DNA of 64,000 nt from CAZWSX01 sp964636985 (GCA_964636985.1 CAZWSX010000012.1:62001-126000), one strand, 5' to 3'. Numbered from the stretch's first letter, positions 25,983 through 34,757 are shown. The notes: generated by a model not told the origin, from the sequence alone. Translations and numbers: made by a program.

Positions 25983-27266
25983 TTAGCGCCAAACCGCAGT
26001 CGCTTCTGGAGAGAGGGGGGGCAGCTCGGCCAACTGTCGTTGTTCGCGAACGATGGCCTCAAAGGCGTCCCACTCGTGACCTAGCAGTTCCACAATTTCG
26101 GGGCGGCGGCTACCAATCGCGTTGGCATCACACGGATCGTCGGGCTGAACGTAGAGTTCGCTGTGATCGGCGATCCTGTCGCGATTTCGCCGAAAAAACC
26201 AGGCCGGAGTCAGCACTGCCTGTTCGGTTGCGGAGATGGAAAACGCTCGATCTCTTGGCCACGGCGAAGGCTGATCTCCGAATAGCCGCAGCCACGAATG
26301 CCCGTCGCCGTAGCTTGGCGCGTTGGTTCCCGTGGCTTCAAGCACAGTCGCCATCATGTCGGCCGGCTGGCTGATCCCTTGCGCTCGCGCCAGAGCCATG
26401 TTTTGCGTAAGATCGGTCACCAGTAATGGGACGCGGAGAATTTCGCTCGCGAGGTAATCCCCAGCCTCGCCGACGGCACCATGATCGGCCAGTGCGTAGC
26501 CACGCGGTGACGTGATGATCACTAGCACGGAGCCAGGTGTGAATCGTTCTTCGAGGATCTCGTTCGTACGCGCAAGCAGGCGATCGAGCAAGCGGATTTG
26601 AGCAGCATAGCATCGCAAGTAGCCCCATCGCTCGTCGGGGTCATGCCTGTTATCACATTGTTTGTTAGGAGGATGGATGTCACGAGGAGGCGCCGGATCC
26701 CCTTCGTCGCAGTAGCCCTCCCGCCAGGCATACGGTGCGTCCCAGGGAGATGCCAGCCCACGAAGGTGCACCCATAACAAGGATCGCTCGGGCTGGTCGG
26801 CAAGCTCTTCCCACGCCGCGGCAAACGATCGGCCCATGGCTGTGCTGACGAGCAGTTGATCCAAGTCGATATCTTCGGCCGCATCGCTGGCGGTTTGAAT
26901 TTCTTCGTCGCGGAAAAGAGCCGCATCGGCAAAGCCGTGCGTTTCGGCGAGTTCCGCGATTGCGGCATCGTCCGTAAAAAAACGTGCCTCCCATTGCGAC
27001 GATGCGAGCTGCCGGGCGAGCGTCGCGGAGAGATCGGCAGTCTCACGCGCCGCATGTTGCCCCGTCCAATACGATCGCATGACGCGCGGCAACTCGAACG
27101 AATCGGAAATCATCCGTTCGCCGACGAGCGACCTTGCGGCCCAAGCATTCCAGCCCGGCGTGTCGTTCCAGGTTGCCCCGTAGGGTCCGAGGCAACTGAT
27201 TCCCAGTCGATCGATGGTGAGCACGACGATTCGGCTGTACTTCAAGTACGCAGAGCCCGAACTCAT
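25983..27266 (-). CDS. Sulfatase / alkaline-phosphatase superfamily-like protein
   Basis: 427 residues from ATG 27266, which overlaps the stop of the M81 gene by 4 bases. The fold is suggested by the N-terminal IVVLTIDRLGISCLGPYGATW and TPGWNAWAARSL, and by VLVIITSPRGYALADHGAVGEAGDYL, which corresponds to the sulfatase metal-binding DHG segment. The catalytic Cys/Ser of the C-x-P-S-R signature is not present; the corresponding stretch reads SFELPRVMRSYWTGQHA. It is probably a divergent or inactive member, cytoplasmic because no signal peptide is visible. Coupling to the M81 gene suggests a shared task, still unknown. Confidence 0.6.
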   Translation of the reverse strand: MSSGSAYLKYSRIVVLTIDRLGISCLGPYGATWNDTPGWNAWAARSLVGERMISDSFELPRVMRSYWTGQHAARETADLSATLARQLASSQWEARFFTDDAAIAELAETHGFADAALFRDEEIQTASDAAEDIDLDQLLVSTAMGRSFAAAWEELADQPERSLLWVHLRGLASPWDAPYAWREGYCDEGDPAPPRDIHPPNKQCDNRHDPDERWGYLRCYAAQIRLLDRLLARTNEILEERFTPGSVLVIITSPRGYALADHGAVGEAGDYLASEILRVPLLVTDLTQNMALARAQGISQPADMMATVLEATGTNAPSYGDGHSWLRLFGDQPSPWPRDRAFSISATEQAVLTPAWFFRRNRDRIADHSELYVQPDDPCDANAIGSRRPEIVELLGHEWDAFEAIVREQRQLAELPPLSPEATAVWR

Positions 27267-28783
27267 GCGCGGTCTCGCTTGACCGTCGCGCTGAGAGTGG
27301 CCGACGGCGTCCATGCGCAATCTTCCCACGGGAACATGGGTTGCCGGCGGTGATGGTATTTGAGGGCGTTCATATCGGCGGTGGTGGAACCGGCGGTGTT
27401 GACTCGTAAGAGCGACGGGCAAACTTCCCGGTAGGCAGCGATTGGTGCGTTCACCCCTTTGGCGACCAGCACGTCAAAATCCTGCGGGCGAACGTTACCA
27501 CAGTGCAACTGACCAAGACTGAATGGGGGCATTCGCATCGAGGTCAGCATCACCGTGAGATGCTTGCCAACTTCAATGACGACTGTCGGTCCCTGGTCGC
27601 AATCGGTAAAGCCACCGTGGCGGGGATTGGGTTCGCGAAATTTCCCGTCACTTTGGCCAACAAGTTTCACTTTTGCCGAAATAGGAGGGCCGTGGCTGGC
27701 TTCGATCTTGCCTCCGAACGTCAATTCGAACTCGCTTCCTATTTTCTGCCGAAGGCACGTTTGAACGGCCGCCGGATCATTGATGCAGACGAAGCCACGC
27801 AGAGCCGTTTGCTTGAGAAGGGCATGCGCGATCCACGTTCCATCGGCGGGCGAACCTCCGCCGACGTTGTCCCCCATGTCGAGTAAGCAAACGGGTTTGG
27901 CTAGCGACTTGGCTTTCGTCAAACAGGTCTCCACATCAAGCAGGGTGGGAACGAGCTCGCGCCGCAATCGCCACATCTCCTCGCCGAGAGCGGTCGCGAG
28001 TTCCAAGGCGACCTCAGGCCGATTGTTGGTGACGGCGATGGCTGCCGAGCCCATTTCGGCGACGTCCGAATAGGGAAAACCCAGCACAATGCTGCACGAC
28101 ACGCCCGAGTCGCTCTCGCGGGCGTCGGCTGCCGCCTGCGCAAACAGCGTCTTAAGCGGCTCTTCGTCGGTGCATTGCCGCTCGATATTGATCGCCATTG
28201 GCGGAAACGAGGCCGCCATCGTAGGCTTCAAATTGCCTCGCAAGATTTCGTTCATCCAACCACCGGCTTCCAGCCCGCGGGCACGTTGATCCAAGTGCGG
28301 ATTGGTGTGGTAGGCGACCATCGCGTTGCACTGGTCGATCATTCGTTGCGAGAGATTTGCGTGCGGATCGATCGTCGCGACGAGGGGTGTTTCGGGGCCG
28401 ATGATCTCTCGAATCGCGGCGAGCCACGCGCCGTCGCCGTCGGCTTCCGGTTCGGTTACCAAGGCTCCGTGTGGACAAGCGACCACTCCATCGAGCGGCC
28501 CAGCATCGCGAAGGGTTCGCGTGGTCATCGCAAGCAGGTCCGCCCAGGCAGCTTTGGTGACGGCCCCGGAAGGAATGGCCCGGGCGGCGAACAATGGGAT
28601 GGCTTGCACGCGCTCTCTTTCGAGCGATTCGAACACACCGGCTACTTCGTGATGGGCGCCTTCGAAGGCCGCCCGCATCGCTTTTCCTTCGGCGATCAGG
28701 TTTGAGTGGAAATTATCGACCTCCGTTGGTTGCGGCAGGAACGTATTCGATTCGTGAATGAGGGACAACACACCAACACGCAT
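27263..28783 (-). CDS. M81 family (MlrC-like) metallopeptidase
   Basis: 506 residues from ATG 28783; a GTG six bases upstream is possible. Conserved M81 features are the N-terminal RVGVLSLIHESNTFLP, PHGALVTEPEADGDG, and the metal-site region TIDPHANLSQRM followed by AYHTNPHLDQRARG, matching the Asp-x-His...His ligands described for MlrC microcystinase. MlrC degrades linearised microcystin, but most homologues have unknown peptide substrates. The start region is divergent from the RraA-like gene, and the stop overlaps the downstream alkaline-phosphatase-fold gene (ATGA). Confidence 0.85.
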   Translation of the reverse strand: MRVGVLSLIHESNTFLPQPTEVDNFHSNLIAEGKAMRAAFEGAHHEVAGVFESLERERVQAIPLFAARAIPSGAVTKAAWADLLAMTTRTLRDAGPLDGVVACPHGALVTEPEADGDGAWLAAIREIIGPETPLVATIDPHANLSQRMIDQCNAMVAYHTNPHLDQRARGLEAGGWMNEILRGNLKPTMAASFPPMAINIERQCTDEEPLKTLFAQAAADARESDSGVSCSIVLGFPYSDVAEMGSAAIAVTNNRPEVALELATALGEEMWRLRRELVPTLLDVETCLTKAKSLAKPVCLLDMGDNVGGGSPADGTWIAHALLKQTALRGFVCINDPAAVQTCLRQKIGSEFELTFGGKIEASHGPPISAKVKLVGQSDGKFREPNPRHGGFTDCDQGPTVVIEVGKHLTVMLTSMRMPPFSLGQLHCGNVRPQDFDVLVAKGVNAPIAAYREVCPSLLRVNTAGSTTADMNALKYHHRRQPMFPWEDCAWTPSATLSATVKRDRA

Positions 28784-28909
28784 AATCACGTTCCCGTCTC
28801 GAAATCGACCGGCGACCCTGTTTATTCGAACTTGCTTCTGAACAATACTGTAACCGACGAAATCCCGCCTCCGCTCGATCCCACCCCAAATTGCTCAAGG
28901 AAATTCCGC

Positions 28910-29581
28910 ATGCCCGCGGCGCATGAACCATCCGAAATCACCCTCGCCATGATGCGCGAGTCGCTGTACGCGGCCGTTGTTTCCGACGCCCTCGATTCGC
29001 TCGGCTTCAAGCGGCAATCGCCCCGCATCGAGTTGCGACCGATGACCGTCGACACGGTTCTCGTGGGACGCTGCAAGACGACGCTGTGGGCCGACATGTA
29101 CCACGAAGATCCGAAGCCGTACGAACTGGAATTGCTGGCCGTCGACAACGCCACGAAGGACGACGTGCTGATTTGCGCCGCCCAGAACAGCAAACAATCG
29201 GCCCTCTGGGGCGAACTCCTATCGACCGCCGCAAAGAATAGTGGCTGCGTCGGCGCGATTGTCGATGGCGCCGTCCGCGACATCCGAGCCATGCGAAACA
29301 TGAGTTTCCCCGTCTTCGCGCGGGGAGCCTCGGTCTACGACAGCCTCAATCGCAATCGCGTGATCGATCTCGACATCCCAGTCGAAATGGACGGCGTGGT
29401 CTTTTCGCCCGGCGACTTGGTGATCGCCGATTGCGACGGTGTCGTCGTGGTGCCGCAAAAGGTCGAGAAAGAAGCGATCGCCAAGGCGTGGAAAAAAGTC
29501 CACGCCGAAAACCTGGTCCGCGACGAAATCCGCGGCGGCATGAAAGCCGGCGAGGTTTTTAAGAAGTATGGGATTCTGTAA
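28910..29581 (+). CDS. RraA-like / HMG aldolase family protein
   Basis: 223 residues from ATG 28910; the open frame extends to 28706 but the extra part overlaps the divergent gene. The conserved core ELLSTAAKNSGCVGAIVDGAVRDIRAMRNMSFPVFARG holds the Arg-Asp pair that binds substrate and metal in 4-hydroxy-4-methyl-2-oxoglutarate aldolases, and VIADCDGVVVVPQ follows. RraA itself inhibits RNase E but shares the fold, so enzymatic versus regulatory function cannot be settled. A cluster of palindromes follows immediately. Confidence 0.85.
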   Translation: MPAAHEPSEITLAMMRESLYAAVVSDALDSLGFKRQSPRIELRPMTVDTVLVGRCKTTLWADMYHEDPKPYELELLAVDNATKDDVLICAAQNSKQSALWGELLSTAAKNSGCVGAIVDGAVRDIRAMRNMSFPVFARGASVYDSLNRNRVIDLDIPVEMDGVVFSPGDLVIADCDGVVVVPQKVEKEAIAKAWKKVHAENLVRDEIRGGMKAGEVFKKYGIL

Positions 29582-29603
29582 GGCCGACGTTCTGTTTGGC
29601 CTC

Positions 29604-29820
29604 TGGGTACGCCCAAATGAAATCCAGGGTCGAAGACCCGACAGATCTCAGCCGGGGGCGTGAGCCCCCGGAATTCAGATGCCATAGGTTTTGGAGGCCC
29701 GAAGGTGCCGACAGAAGCCGAGCGACCCTTATCTGTCGGCACCTTCGGGCCTTGAAAAGTCTTCTCGCTTCGGAACCGGTGGCTTACGCCACCGGCTAAG
29801 ATCTGTCGGCCCGTTGGGCC
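29604..29820. repeat. Cluster of nested palindromes between the RraA-like gene and rhaB
   Basis: At least six hairpins in about 220 bases: tggg/ccca at 29604-29615; gggtc/gaccc at 29627-29639; ccgggggc/gcccccgg at 29652-29671; a perfect 19-bp stem at 29696-29714 with 29733-29751; ccggtggc/gccaccgg at 29776-29795; and ggccc/gggcc near 29808-29820. An outer inverted repeat ccgacagatct (29638-29648) and agatctgtcgg (29799-29809) brackets them. There is no coding potential. The cluster separates two convergent genes and may act as a bidirectional terminator or be a composite mobile repeat. Confidence 0.75.
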
Positions 29821-29835
29821 TTTCGAGGGCGAGCC

Positions 29836-31335
29836 CTAGCCCGCCGCAAGCAGTTTCTGGAACCGTTCGTTCGCGTAGTCCCATGGCCCGGGATTTTGCG
29901 GGTAGAATTCTTCTACGTTGAAGCTGGTGCGAACCAGTTCGCGCGCTTGCGAAATGTCCTTCATGTCGCCGCAGGCGATCGCTTGCATGGCGATGTTGCC
30001 GATGGCCGTCGCCTCGACCGGCCCGGCGACAACTCGCCGCGAGCAGGCATCGGCCGTCATTTGATTGAGCAATCGATTTTGCGAACCGCCGCCAACAATG
30101 TGGATGGTCTCGATGCGCCCGCCGATGATTTCTTCAATCACCTTGAGCACCATCCGATAGCGCAGCGCCAGGCTTTCCAGAGCGCAGCGAATAATCTCCC
30201 CTTCTGTTTTGGGCACGGGTTGGCCGGTCGACTTGCAAAACTCTTGGATCGCCACTGGCATGTCCTTCGGCGCGACTAGCGTGGAATGATCGGGATTGAG
30301 CAGCGAGATCAAGGGGCGGCTTTCGCTGGCTCGACGGACGAGCTCGGTCCAGCCGAACTCGTTGCCGGCCTTGCGCCAGATGCGTCGGCATTCTTGCACC
30401 AGCCACAAGCCTGTGATGTTCTTAAGAACGCGCGTCGTTCCGCCGACGCCCCCTTCGTTTGTGAAGTTGTGCGCTCGGCAGGCGTCGGTAATCACAGGCG
30501 ACGGCGTTTCGACGCCCATCAACGACCACGTACCGCTCGAGATGTAGCACCAGTCGGGTTTGGCACCGGCCTTGCTGGCCGCGGGAACCGCCATCACCGC
30601 GCTGGCGGTGTCGTGCGTTCCAGGCACCACCACTGAGACATCGGAAAGACCTGTCTCGTCGGCGACGGACGCACGAAGTTTGCCGAGCGTTTCGCCCGGT
30701 TGGATCAGTCGTCCGAAGATGTGAGTTGGGATGCCGAATTTTTCCAAGAGCGACCGCGACCAGTCGCGCGTGGCCGGGTTGAGGAACTGCGTCGTTGAGG
30801 CGTTGGTGTATTCGTTCCCCTTTTCGCCTGTCATCAGCCAGTGGATGAGGTCGGGGATCATCAGGAATGTTTTGGCCGCGTCGAGAATTCCGGAGTTGCC
30901 CAGCTTCATGGCGAGCAATTGGTAGAGCGTATTGAACTCCATGAATTGCAAACCGGTCTCGGCGAAGATGTCTTCGCGGGAGACGATTTTGAATGCTTTG
31001 TCGAGAATGCCGACGGTCCGCTTGTCGCGATAGTGAAACGGATTGCCGAGCAACTCGTCGTTGCGACCCAGCAAAGCGAAGTCGACACCCCAGGTATCGA
31101 CGCCGACGCTGGCGACCGCGGAGCCGTACTTCGATTTTGCTCCTCGCAGACCTTGAACGATGTTGCTCCACTGGTTGAGCAGGTCCCAGTGCATGTTGTC
31201 GGCGGCGACGACGGGGCCGTTTTCGAAACGGTGCCCTTCCTCGAGCCGCAGCTTGCCCCCTTCCAGCACACCGGCCACAATACGTCCGCTCGATGCGCCA
31301 AGATCCACCGCCAAATACGCTTTGCTGGCTGCCAT
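29836..31335 (-). CDS. rhaB: Rhamnulokinase (FGGY family)
   Basis: 499 residues. Phosphorylates L-rhamnulose to rhamnulose-1-phosphate in rhamnose catabolism. The N-terminal ATP-fold begins AYLAVDLGASSGRIVAG; further motifs are VGVDTWGVDFALLG, FMEFNTLYQLLA, LSDVSVVVPGTHDTASAVMAVP, CYISSGTWSLMGVE and the adenine-site IHIVGGGSQNRLLNQMTADA. Length and order are typical for RhaB. Rhamnose isomerase and aldolase genes are not in the window; the enzyme fits the polysaccharide-degrading habit suggested by the sulfatase-type genes. Confidence 0.93.
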   Translation of the reverse strand: MAASKAYLAVDLGASSGRIVAGVLEGGKLRLEEGHRFENGPVVAADNMHWDLLNQWSNIVQGLRGAKSKYGSAVASVGVDTWGVDFALLGRNDELLGNPFHYRDKRTVGILDKAFKIVSREDIFAETGLQFMEFNTLYQLLAMKLGNSGILDAAKTFLMIPDLIHWLMTGEKGNEYTNASTTQFLNPATRDWSRSLLEKFGIPTHIFGRLIQPGETLGKLRASVADETGLSDVSVVVPGTHDTASAVMAVPAASKAGAKPDWCYISSGTWSLMGVETPSPVITDACRAHNFTNEGGVGGTTRVLKNITGLWLVQECRRIWRKAGNEFGWTELVRRASESRPLISLLNPDHSTLVAPKDMPVAIQEFCKSTGQPVPKTEGEIIRCALESLALRYRMVLKVIEEIIGGRIETIHIVGGGSQNRLLNQMTADACSRRVVAGPVEATAIGNIAMQAIACGDMKDISQARELVRTSFNVEEFYPQNPGPWDYANERFQKLLAAG

Positions 31336-31487
31336 AAGGGTTGCCGACCCACAACTACATTGCCAAAGGGAGAGTCCAACGAGTGACCTTTACGGTAGCC
31401 TCCAAGGAGCAAATTGTGAACTTCCCCAAAGGTGGACCCGTACGACTTTTTGCTGATCTCCCTCATCGAACCGCGTGAACTCTCAAC

Positions 31488-32456
31488 GTGCCCAACGCCC
31501 ATCAGAACCGCTTGGCGAACAAAATACCGGTCGACGAGAGCCAGCCCTATGCGGTATTGGTCGAGGACGAGCGTTCGAACGCCGGAGCGATTGAACTCGT
31601 TTTGACCGTCTTTCTTACGAATCGCGAGTGCCCCTTCCAGTGCACGTATTGCGATTTATGGAAACATACGCTCAATCACACCGTCTCGGCCGGAGCGATT
31701 GGGCGGCAGATTCAGTACGCACTCGATCAGCATAGGAATGACCTGCCGCGGACAATCAAGCTTTACAACAGCGGGAATTTTTTCGACGCCAAGGCGATTC
31801 CGCCCGGCGATTTGCCTGAGATCGCTAAGCTGCTCGCGCCGTTCGATCGCGTGATCGTCGAGAACCACCCCAAGCTTTGTGGGGACGAAGTCTTGGGTTT
31901 TCGGGACTTGCTGGGAGATCGACAGCTGGAAGTCGCCATGGGCCTGGAGGTTTGGGACGACGATCTCTTGGCGAAATACGACAAGGGAATGACGACCGAC
32001 GATTTTTTTGAAGCGTGTCAGCTCTTAGTCAGCGAGGAAATTGATACGCGGGCATTCATTTTGGCTCCCGCCCCGCTTGTTTCGCGGCCGGCCGATGCAC
32101 TCGAACACGCGACCTCGAGTTGCAATCTGGCGTGGATGGCAGGCGTGAATGCCTGTTGCCTTGTCCCGTTACGGCCTGATGTTTTGTCCTCAGAGGCACT
32201 GGACGCTACTACCCCAACCACGCTGGCCTTGATCGAAAGGGCTACGGAACATGCCGGAGGGCTTAAGGACATTCTCTTCGAAGATCGTCGCTTGTTCGTC
32301 GATTTATGGGACATGCCCCGCATCGCCACGTGCGAGCACTGCCGAGACCGCCGCATTGCTCGCCTTGACGCGATGAACCGGACGCAAGACTTCGACGAAG
32401 AGCCGATCGCTTGCGATTGCGACGCGGCCGAGCGCGACTGGATGTCGGAGCCATGA
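31488..32456 (+). CDS. Radical SAM protein
   Basis: 322 residues from GTG 31488. The iron-sulfur site is VFLTNRECPFQCTYCDLW, with Cys48, Cys52 and Cys55 in the CxxxCxxC arrangement. IKLYNSGNFFDAKAIPP and RVIVENHPKLCGDEVL follow, then a C-terminal ATCEHCRDRRIARLDAMNRTQ and ACDCDAA that could hold extra metal. Its general layout recalls TIM-barrel radical SAM enzymes of the Elp3/RaSEA kind, but the product is unknown. Its stop overlaps the start of the flavoprotein gene by 4 bases (ATGA at 32453), so the two are very likely made together. Confidence 0.82.
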   Translation: MPNAHQNRLANKIPVDESQPYAVLVEDERSNAGAIELVLTVFLTNRECPFQCTYCDLWKHTLNHTVSAGAIGRQIQYALDQHRNDLPRTIKLYNSGNFFDAKAIPPGDLPEIAKLLAPFDRVIVENHPKLCGDEVLGFRDLLGDRQLEVAMGLEVWDDDLLAKYDKGMTTDDFFEACQLLVSEEIDTRAFILAPAPLVSRPADALEHATSSCNLAWMAGVNACCLVPLRPDVLSSEALDATTPTTLALIERATEHAGGLKDILFEDRRLFVDLWDMPRIATCEHCRDRRIARLDAMNRTQDFDEEPIACDCDAAERDWMSEP

Positions 32457-33976
32457 CGCGCCGCGAGTGCGATATCGTGGTGATCGGAGCCGGGTTTGCC
32501 GGTAGTCTGTGCGCCACCATCCTGCGAACGCTGGGATGGGACGTGCTGCTCGTCGAACGAGGACGTCATCCGCGCTTTGCCATTGGTGAATCATCCACTC
32601 CGCTGGGCGATGCAGCGCTCAAGCGGATTTGCATTCGCTACGGATTGCCTGAGCTCTCGCCTCTGGCCGCTTATGGCACTTGGAACGCCGCTTATCCTGA
32701 GGTGCGCCACGGGCTCAAGCGAGGCTTCACCTATTTTTGGCACGACGAGGGTCGCGAACATCAGCCATCGCTTGATCATCGTCACGAGTATGCCGTCGCG
32801 GCCAGCGTTGACGACGAGTCATCCGACACGCATTGGCTGCGGGCCGACGTCGATGAGTTCTTCTGCAAGGTCGCCCAACAGCGCGGTGTTGAGTATTGGG
32901 ATCAGTGCCAACTGTTAGTGAAGAGTCATTCCGCCGACGCATGGGAATTCTCGGCGACGATGCCCGACCGACAGGTTGATGTCGCTGCTCGATTCGTGAT
33001 CGACGGTTCGGGGACAGAAGGCGTTGTTCCCAAGACGCTGGGCATTGAGGACGCGACGCACACGATGGCGACGCACTCGTGCGCGATCTTGGGGCATTTC
33101 ACCGAATTGACGCATTGGCGCGAACTGCTGACAGAAAACGGTGTGCTGTTGGACGATTACCCCTTCGATCCCGATGCCGCGGCGGTTCACCAGGTGTATC
33201 GCGGCGGATGGATGTACCAGTTGCGGTTCGATCACCAGGTAGTGAGCGCCGGCTTCTCTTATTCGCCTGCGGCCGCGGTTCCGCCGCCCGGGTTATCGAC
33301 CCAGGAAGAATTTGCATGGCGATGCGGCCTATGGCCATCGCTGGCTCGGCAATTTGCCAAGGCAAAATGCATTGCGCCGCAGGCGACACCTATTCGTACC
33401 GGTCGATTGCAGAGGTTGTGGTCCCAAGCGGCGGGTTCGAATTGGCTCTTGTTGCCGTTCACGGCGGGATTCATCGATCCACTTCAAAGCACGGGCATTG
33501 CCCACGCCCTTTCGACCATCGAGCGATTGGGTTTCCTTTTTGGCGAACCCAGCCGATTCCCGCCAGAAAGCGACCTTTGGGAGTACAGCCGTAACTTGCG
33601 GGGCGAACTGCGTTTGATTGATCAGATCGTTGCTTCGTGCTTTGCCGGGATGAGTGATTTCCGGTTGTTTATCGCCGCCTCCATGCTCTATTTCGCTGGA
33701 GCTACGTTCGCCGAAACGAACCCCGAAACGGGGGTACCGCGCGGCTTTCTCTGTTCCGATAACCCGCAATTCACCCGTTTTGTTGCCGAGGCGTTAGCAC
33801 GCCTGCAGAATTTGCCGCGTGCTGATCGCCCGGCGGTTGAGGATGTCGATAGCTTCGAGGCCTGGATGAAAGAGGGCGTGGCACCGTTTAACCGGGTGGG
33901 GCTTTTTGCTCCGGCCAAGCCCAATATGTACTCGTATACGGCGACCAAGCCCCCCTTGCGGTCAAGCGGTATTTGA
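32453..33976 (+). CDS. FAD-dependent oxidoreductase, flavin-halogenase-like
   Basis: 507 residues from the ATG overlapping the radical SAM stop. An FAD-binding IVVIGAGFAGSLCATIL is followed by FAIGESSTPLGDAAL, and late FTAGFIDPLQSTGIAHAL matches the PxxxSG-type segment of tryptophan halogenase relatives. Lys89 in HGLKRGFTYFW lies where halogenases keep their essential lysine. The halogenase WxWxIP motif is not present; the matching stretch reads WMYQLRF from residue 253. It may be a halogenase relative or a geranylgeranyl-reductase-type oxidoreductase. The coupled radical SAM gene suggests a two-enzyme modification pathway, substrate unknown. Confidence 0.78.
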   Translation: MTRRECDIVVIGAGFAGSLCATILRTLGWDVLLVERGRHPRFAIGESSTPLGDAALKRICIRYGLPELSPLAAYGTWNAAYPEVRHGLKRGFTYFWHDEGREHQPSLDHRHEYAVAASVDDESSDTHWLRADVDEFFCKVAQQRGVEYWDQCQLLVKSHSADAWEFSATMPDRQVDVAARFVIDGSGTEGVVPKTLGIEDATHTMATHSCAILGHFTELTHWRELLTENGVLLDDYPFDPDAAAVHQVYRGGWMYQLRFDHQVVSAGFSYSPAAAVPPPGLSTQEEFAWRCGLWPSLARQFAKAKCIAPQATPIRTGRLQRLWSQAAGSNWLLLPFTAGFIDPLQSTGIAHALSTIERLGFLFGEPSRFPPESDLWEYSRNLRGELRLIDQIVASCFAGMSDFRLFIAASMLYFAGATFAETNPETGVPRGFLCSDNPQFTRFVAEALARLQNLPRADRPAVEDVDSFEAWMKEGVAPFNRVGLFAPAKPNMYSYTATKPPLRSSGI

Positions 33977-34062
33977 CCGAAAAACGGAGGTGCCAAATCC
34001 CGTTTTGGGGCTATTCTTGCCGTGGGGCTCGGCATCTGCATTTGTCTGGGAGTTCGCATTCG

Positions 34063-34518
34063 ATGGCGATCGTTGAGTTTGAAGGTTTGCCCGTCGACAG
34101 TTATTCGGTCGACCATGATGCCGCAATCGCGGTAGGCGATGCCCCGGCGTCTCCCTGGCAAACGCCTTCCGACCCTTGGGTGCATCGCCCGAGCAGCCCT
34201 GTCGCGGCGGATGATGACGATGATGCCGACGACGAGGAAGAAGGTGGCGAAAGCGACGACGATTGGGACGGCGAAGGTGTGATGCCGATTCCAGGTGCTC
34301 CGATCGCGCCCGAGGAAATCGACGACTTCGACGAGAACGATTTCGACGACGACTTCGACGACGATTTCGAGGAAGAACTCGAAGACGAGTACGACATGGC
34401 CGAACTCGAAGAGGATGTCACCCCAGACGAGCTCGTCGCGGACGACGACGAGGAAATCCCCGACTTGGAAGACGAAGAGGAAGAGAAGCCTAAGCGTAAG
34501 AAGGACCAGGAAGATTAG
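34063..34518 (+). CDS. Extremely acidic low-complexity protein
   Basis: 151 residues from ATG 34063 (MAIVEFEGLPVDSYSVD). From residue about 48 onward the sequence is dominated by Asp and Glu with few hydrophobic residues (for example DDDDDADDEEEGGESDDD and DFDDDFDDDFEEELEDE) and ends in a Lys/Arg patch KPKRKKDQED. It is probably intrinsically disordered. Real coding is supported by the clean start 87 bases after the preceding stop and the mixed codons (gac/gat, gag/gaa) inside the acidic run. A role in binding basic proteins or metal is only conjecture. Confidence 0.6.
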   Translation: MAIVEFEGLPVDSYSVDHDAAIAVGDAPASPWQTPSDPWVHRPSSPVAADDDDDADDEEEGGESDDDWDGEGVMPIPGAPIAPEEIDDFDENDFDDDFDDDFEEELEDEYDMAELEEDVTPDELVADDDEEIPDLEDEEEEKPKRKKDQED

Positions 34519-34553
34519 GCATTTGTCACGGGTTGGGGCCGTCCAACCGCACC

Positions 34554-34582
34554 TTGACCTGAAACGGGTCTCACACTAGAGT
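34554..34582 (+). promoter_or_regulatory. Predicted sigma-70-like promoter for the leuA leader
   Basis: ttgacc (34554-34559) matches five of six bases of the -35 consensus; 17 bases later tagagt (34577-34582) matches four of six of the -10. Transcription would start near 34589, giving a leader of about 230 bases that contains the leucine-rich peptide and the attenuator hairpins. Confidence 0.5.
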
Positions 34583-34643
34583 TCAATAAGTAGTTGTGCC
34601 GATAAAACGGGTCTAACCGACCTTTTTCCATAGAAAATTCGCG

Positions 34644-34703
34644 ATGCGTCGCACCCTAAACCTCCTTCCGTTGCTTCTTTTGCACCGCGTCCGCAGGCCG
34701 TAG
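34644..34703 (+). CDS. leuL: Leucine-rich leader peptide of the leuA attenuator
   Basis: A 19-residue reading frame, MRRTLNLLPLLLLHRVRRP, between the acidic-protein gene and leuA. Seven of nineteen residues are Leu, with five codon types used (cta, ctc, ctt, ttg, ctt, ctt, ttg), grouped where a stalled ribosome would mask the first pairing strand (34654-34663). The stop TAG (34701-34703) lies inside the second strand. This is the organisation of E. coli leuL and other amino-acid leader peptides. No strong Shine-Dalgarno is seen, which is a caveat. The gene symbol is used by functional analogy. Confidence 0.8.
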   Translation: MRRTLNLLPLLLLHRVRRP

Positions 34704-34757
34704 GGGGATGACTTACATCCAAATATCCAAAACCCCTGGCCTGCCAAAGGCCAGGGG
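34654..34757 (+). promoter_or_regulatory. Transcription attenuator of leuA (alternative hairpins)
   Basis: Four strands can pair in competing ways. Strand 1, ccctaaacct (34654-34663), inside the leucine codons, pairs with strand 2, agg..taggg (34695-34705), as a pause hairpin. Strand 2 written as aggcc-gt-agggg (34695-34706) pairs perfectly, with a 2-base bulge, with strand 3, cccctggcct (34733-34742), as an antiterminator. Strand 3 alternatively pairs with strand 4, aggccagggg (34748-34757), as the terminator. A ribosome stalled at Leu codons would block strand 1 and favour the antiterminator, so leuA is expressed when charged tRNA-Leu is scarce. Confidence 0.8.

Noticed and set aside
34101..34421. 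Poly-Ser frame opposite the acidic protein
   Set aside because: It is the mirror of the Asp/Glu codons and not an independent gene.
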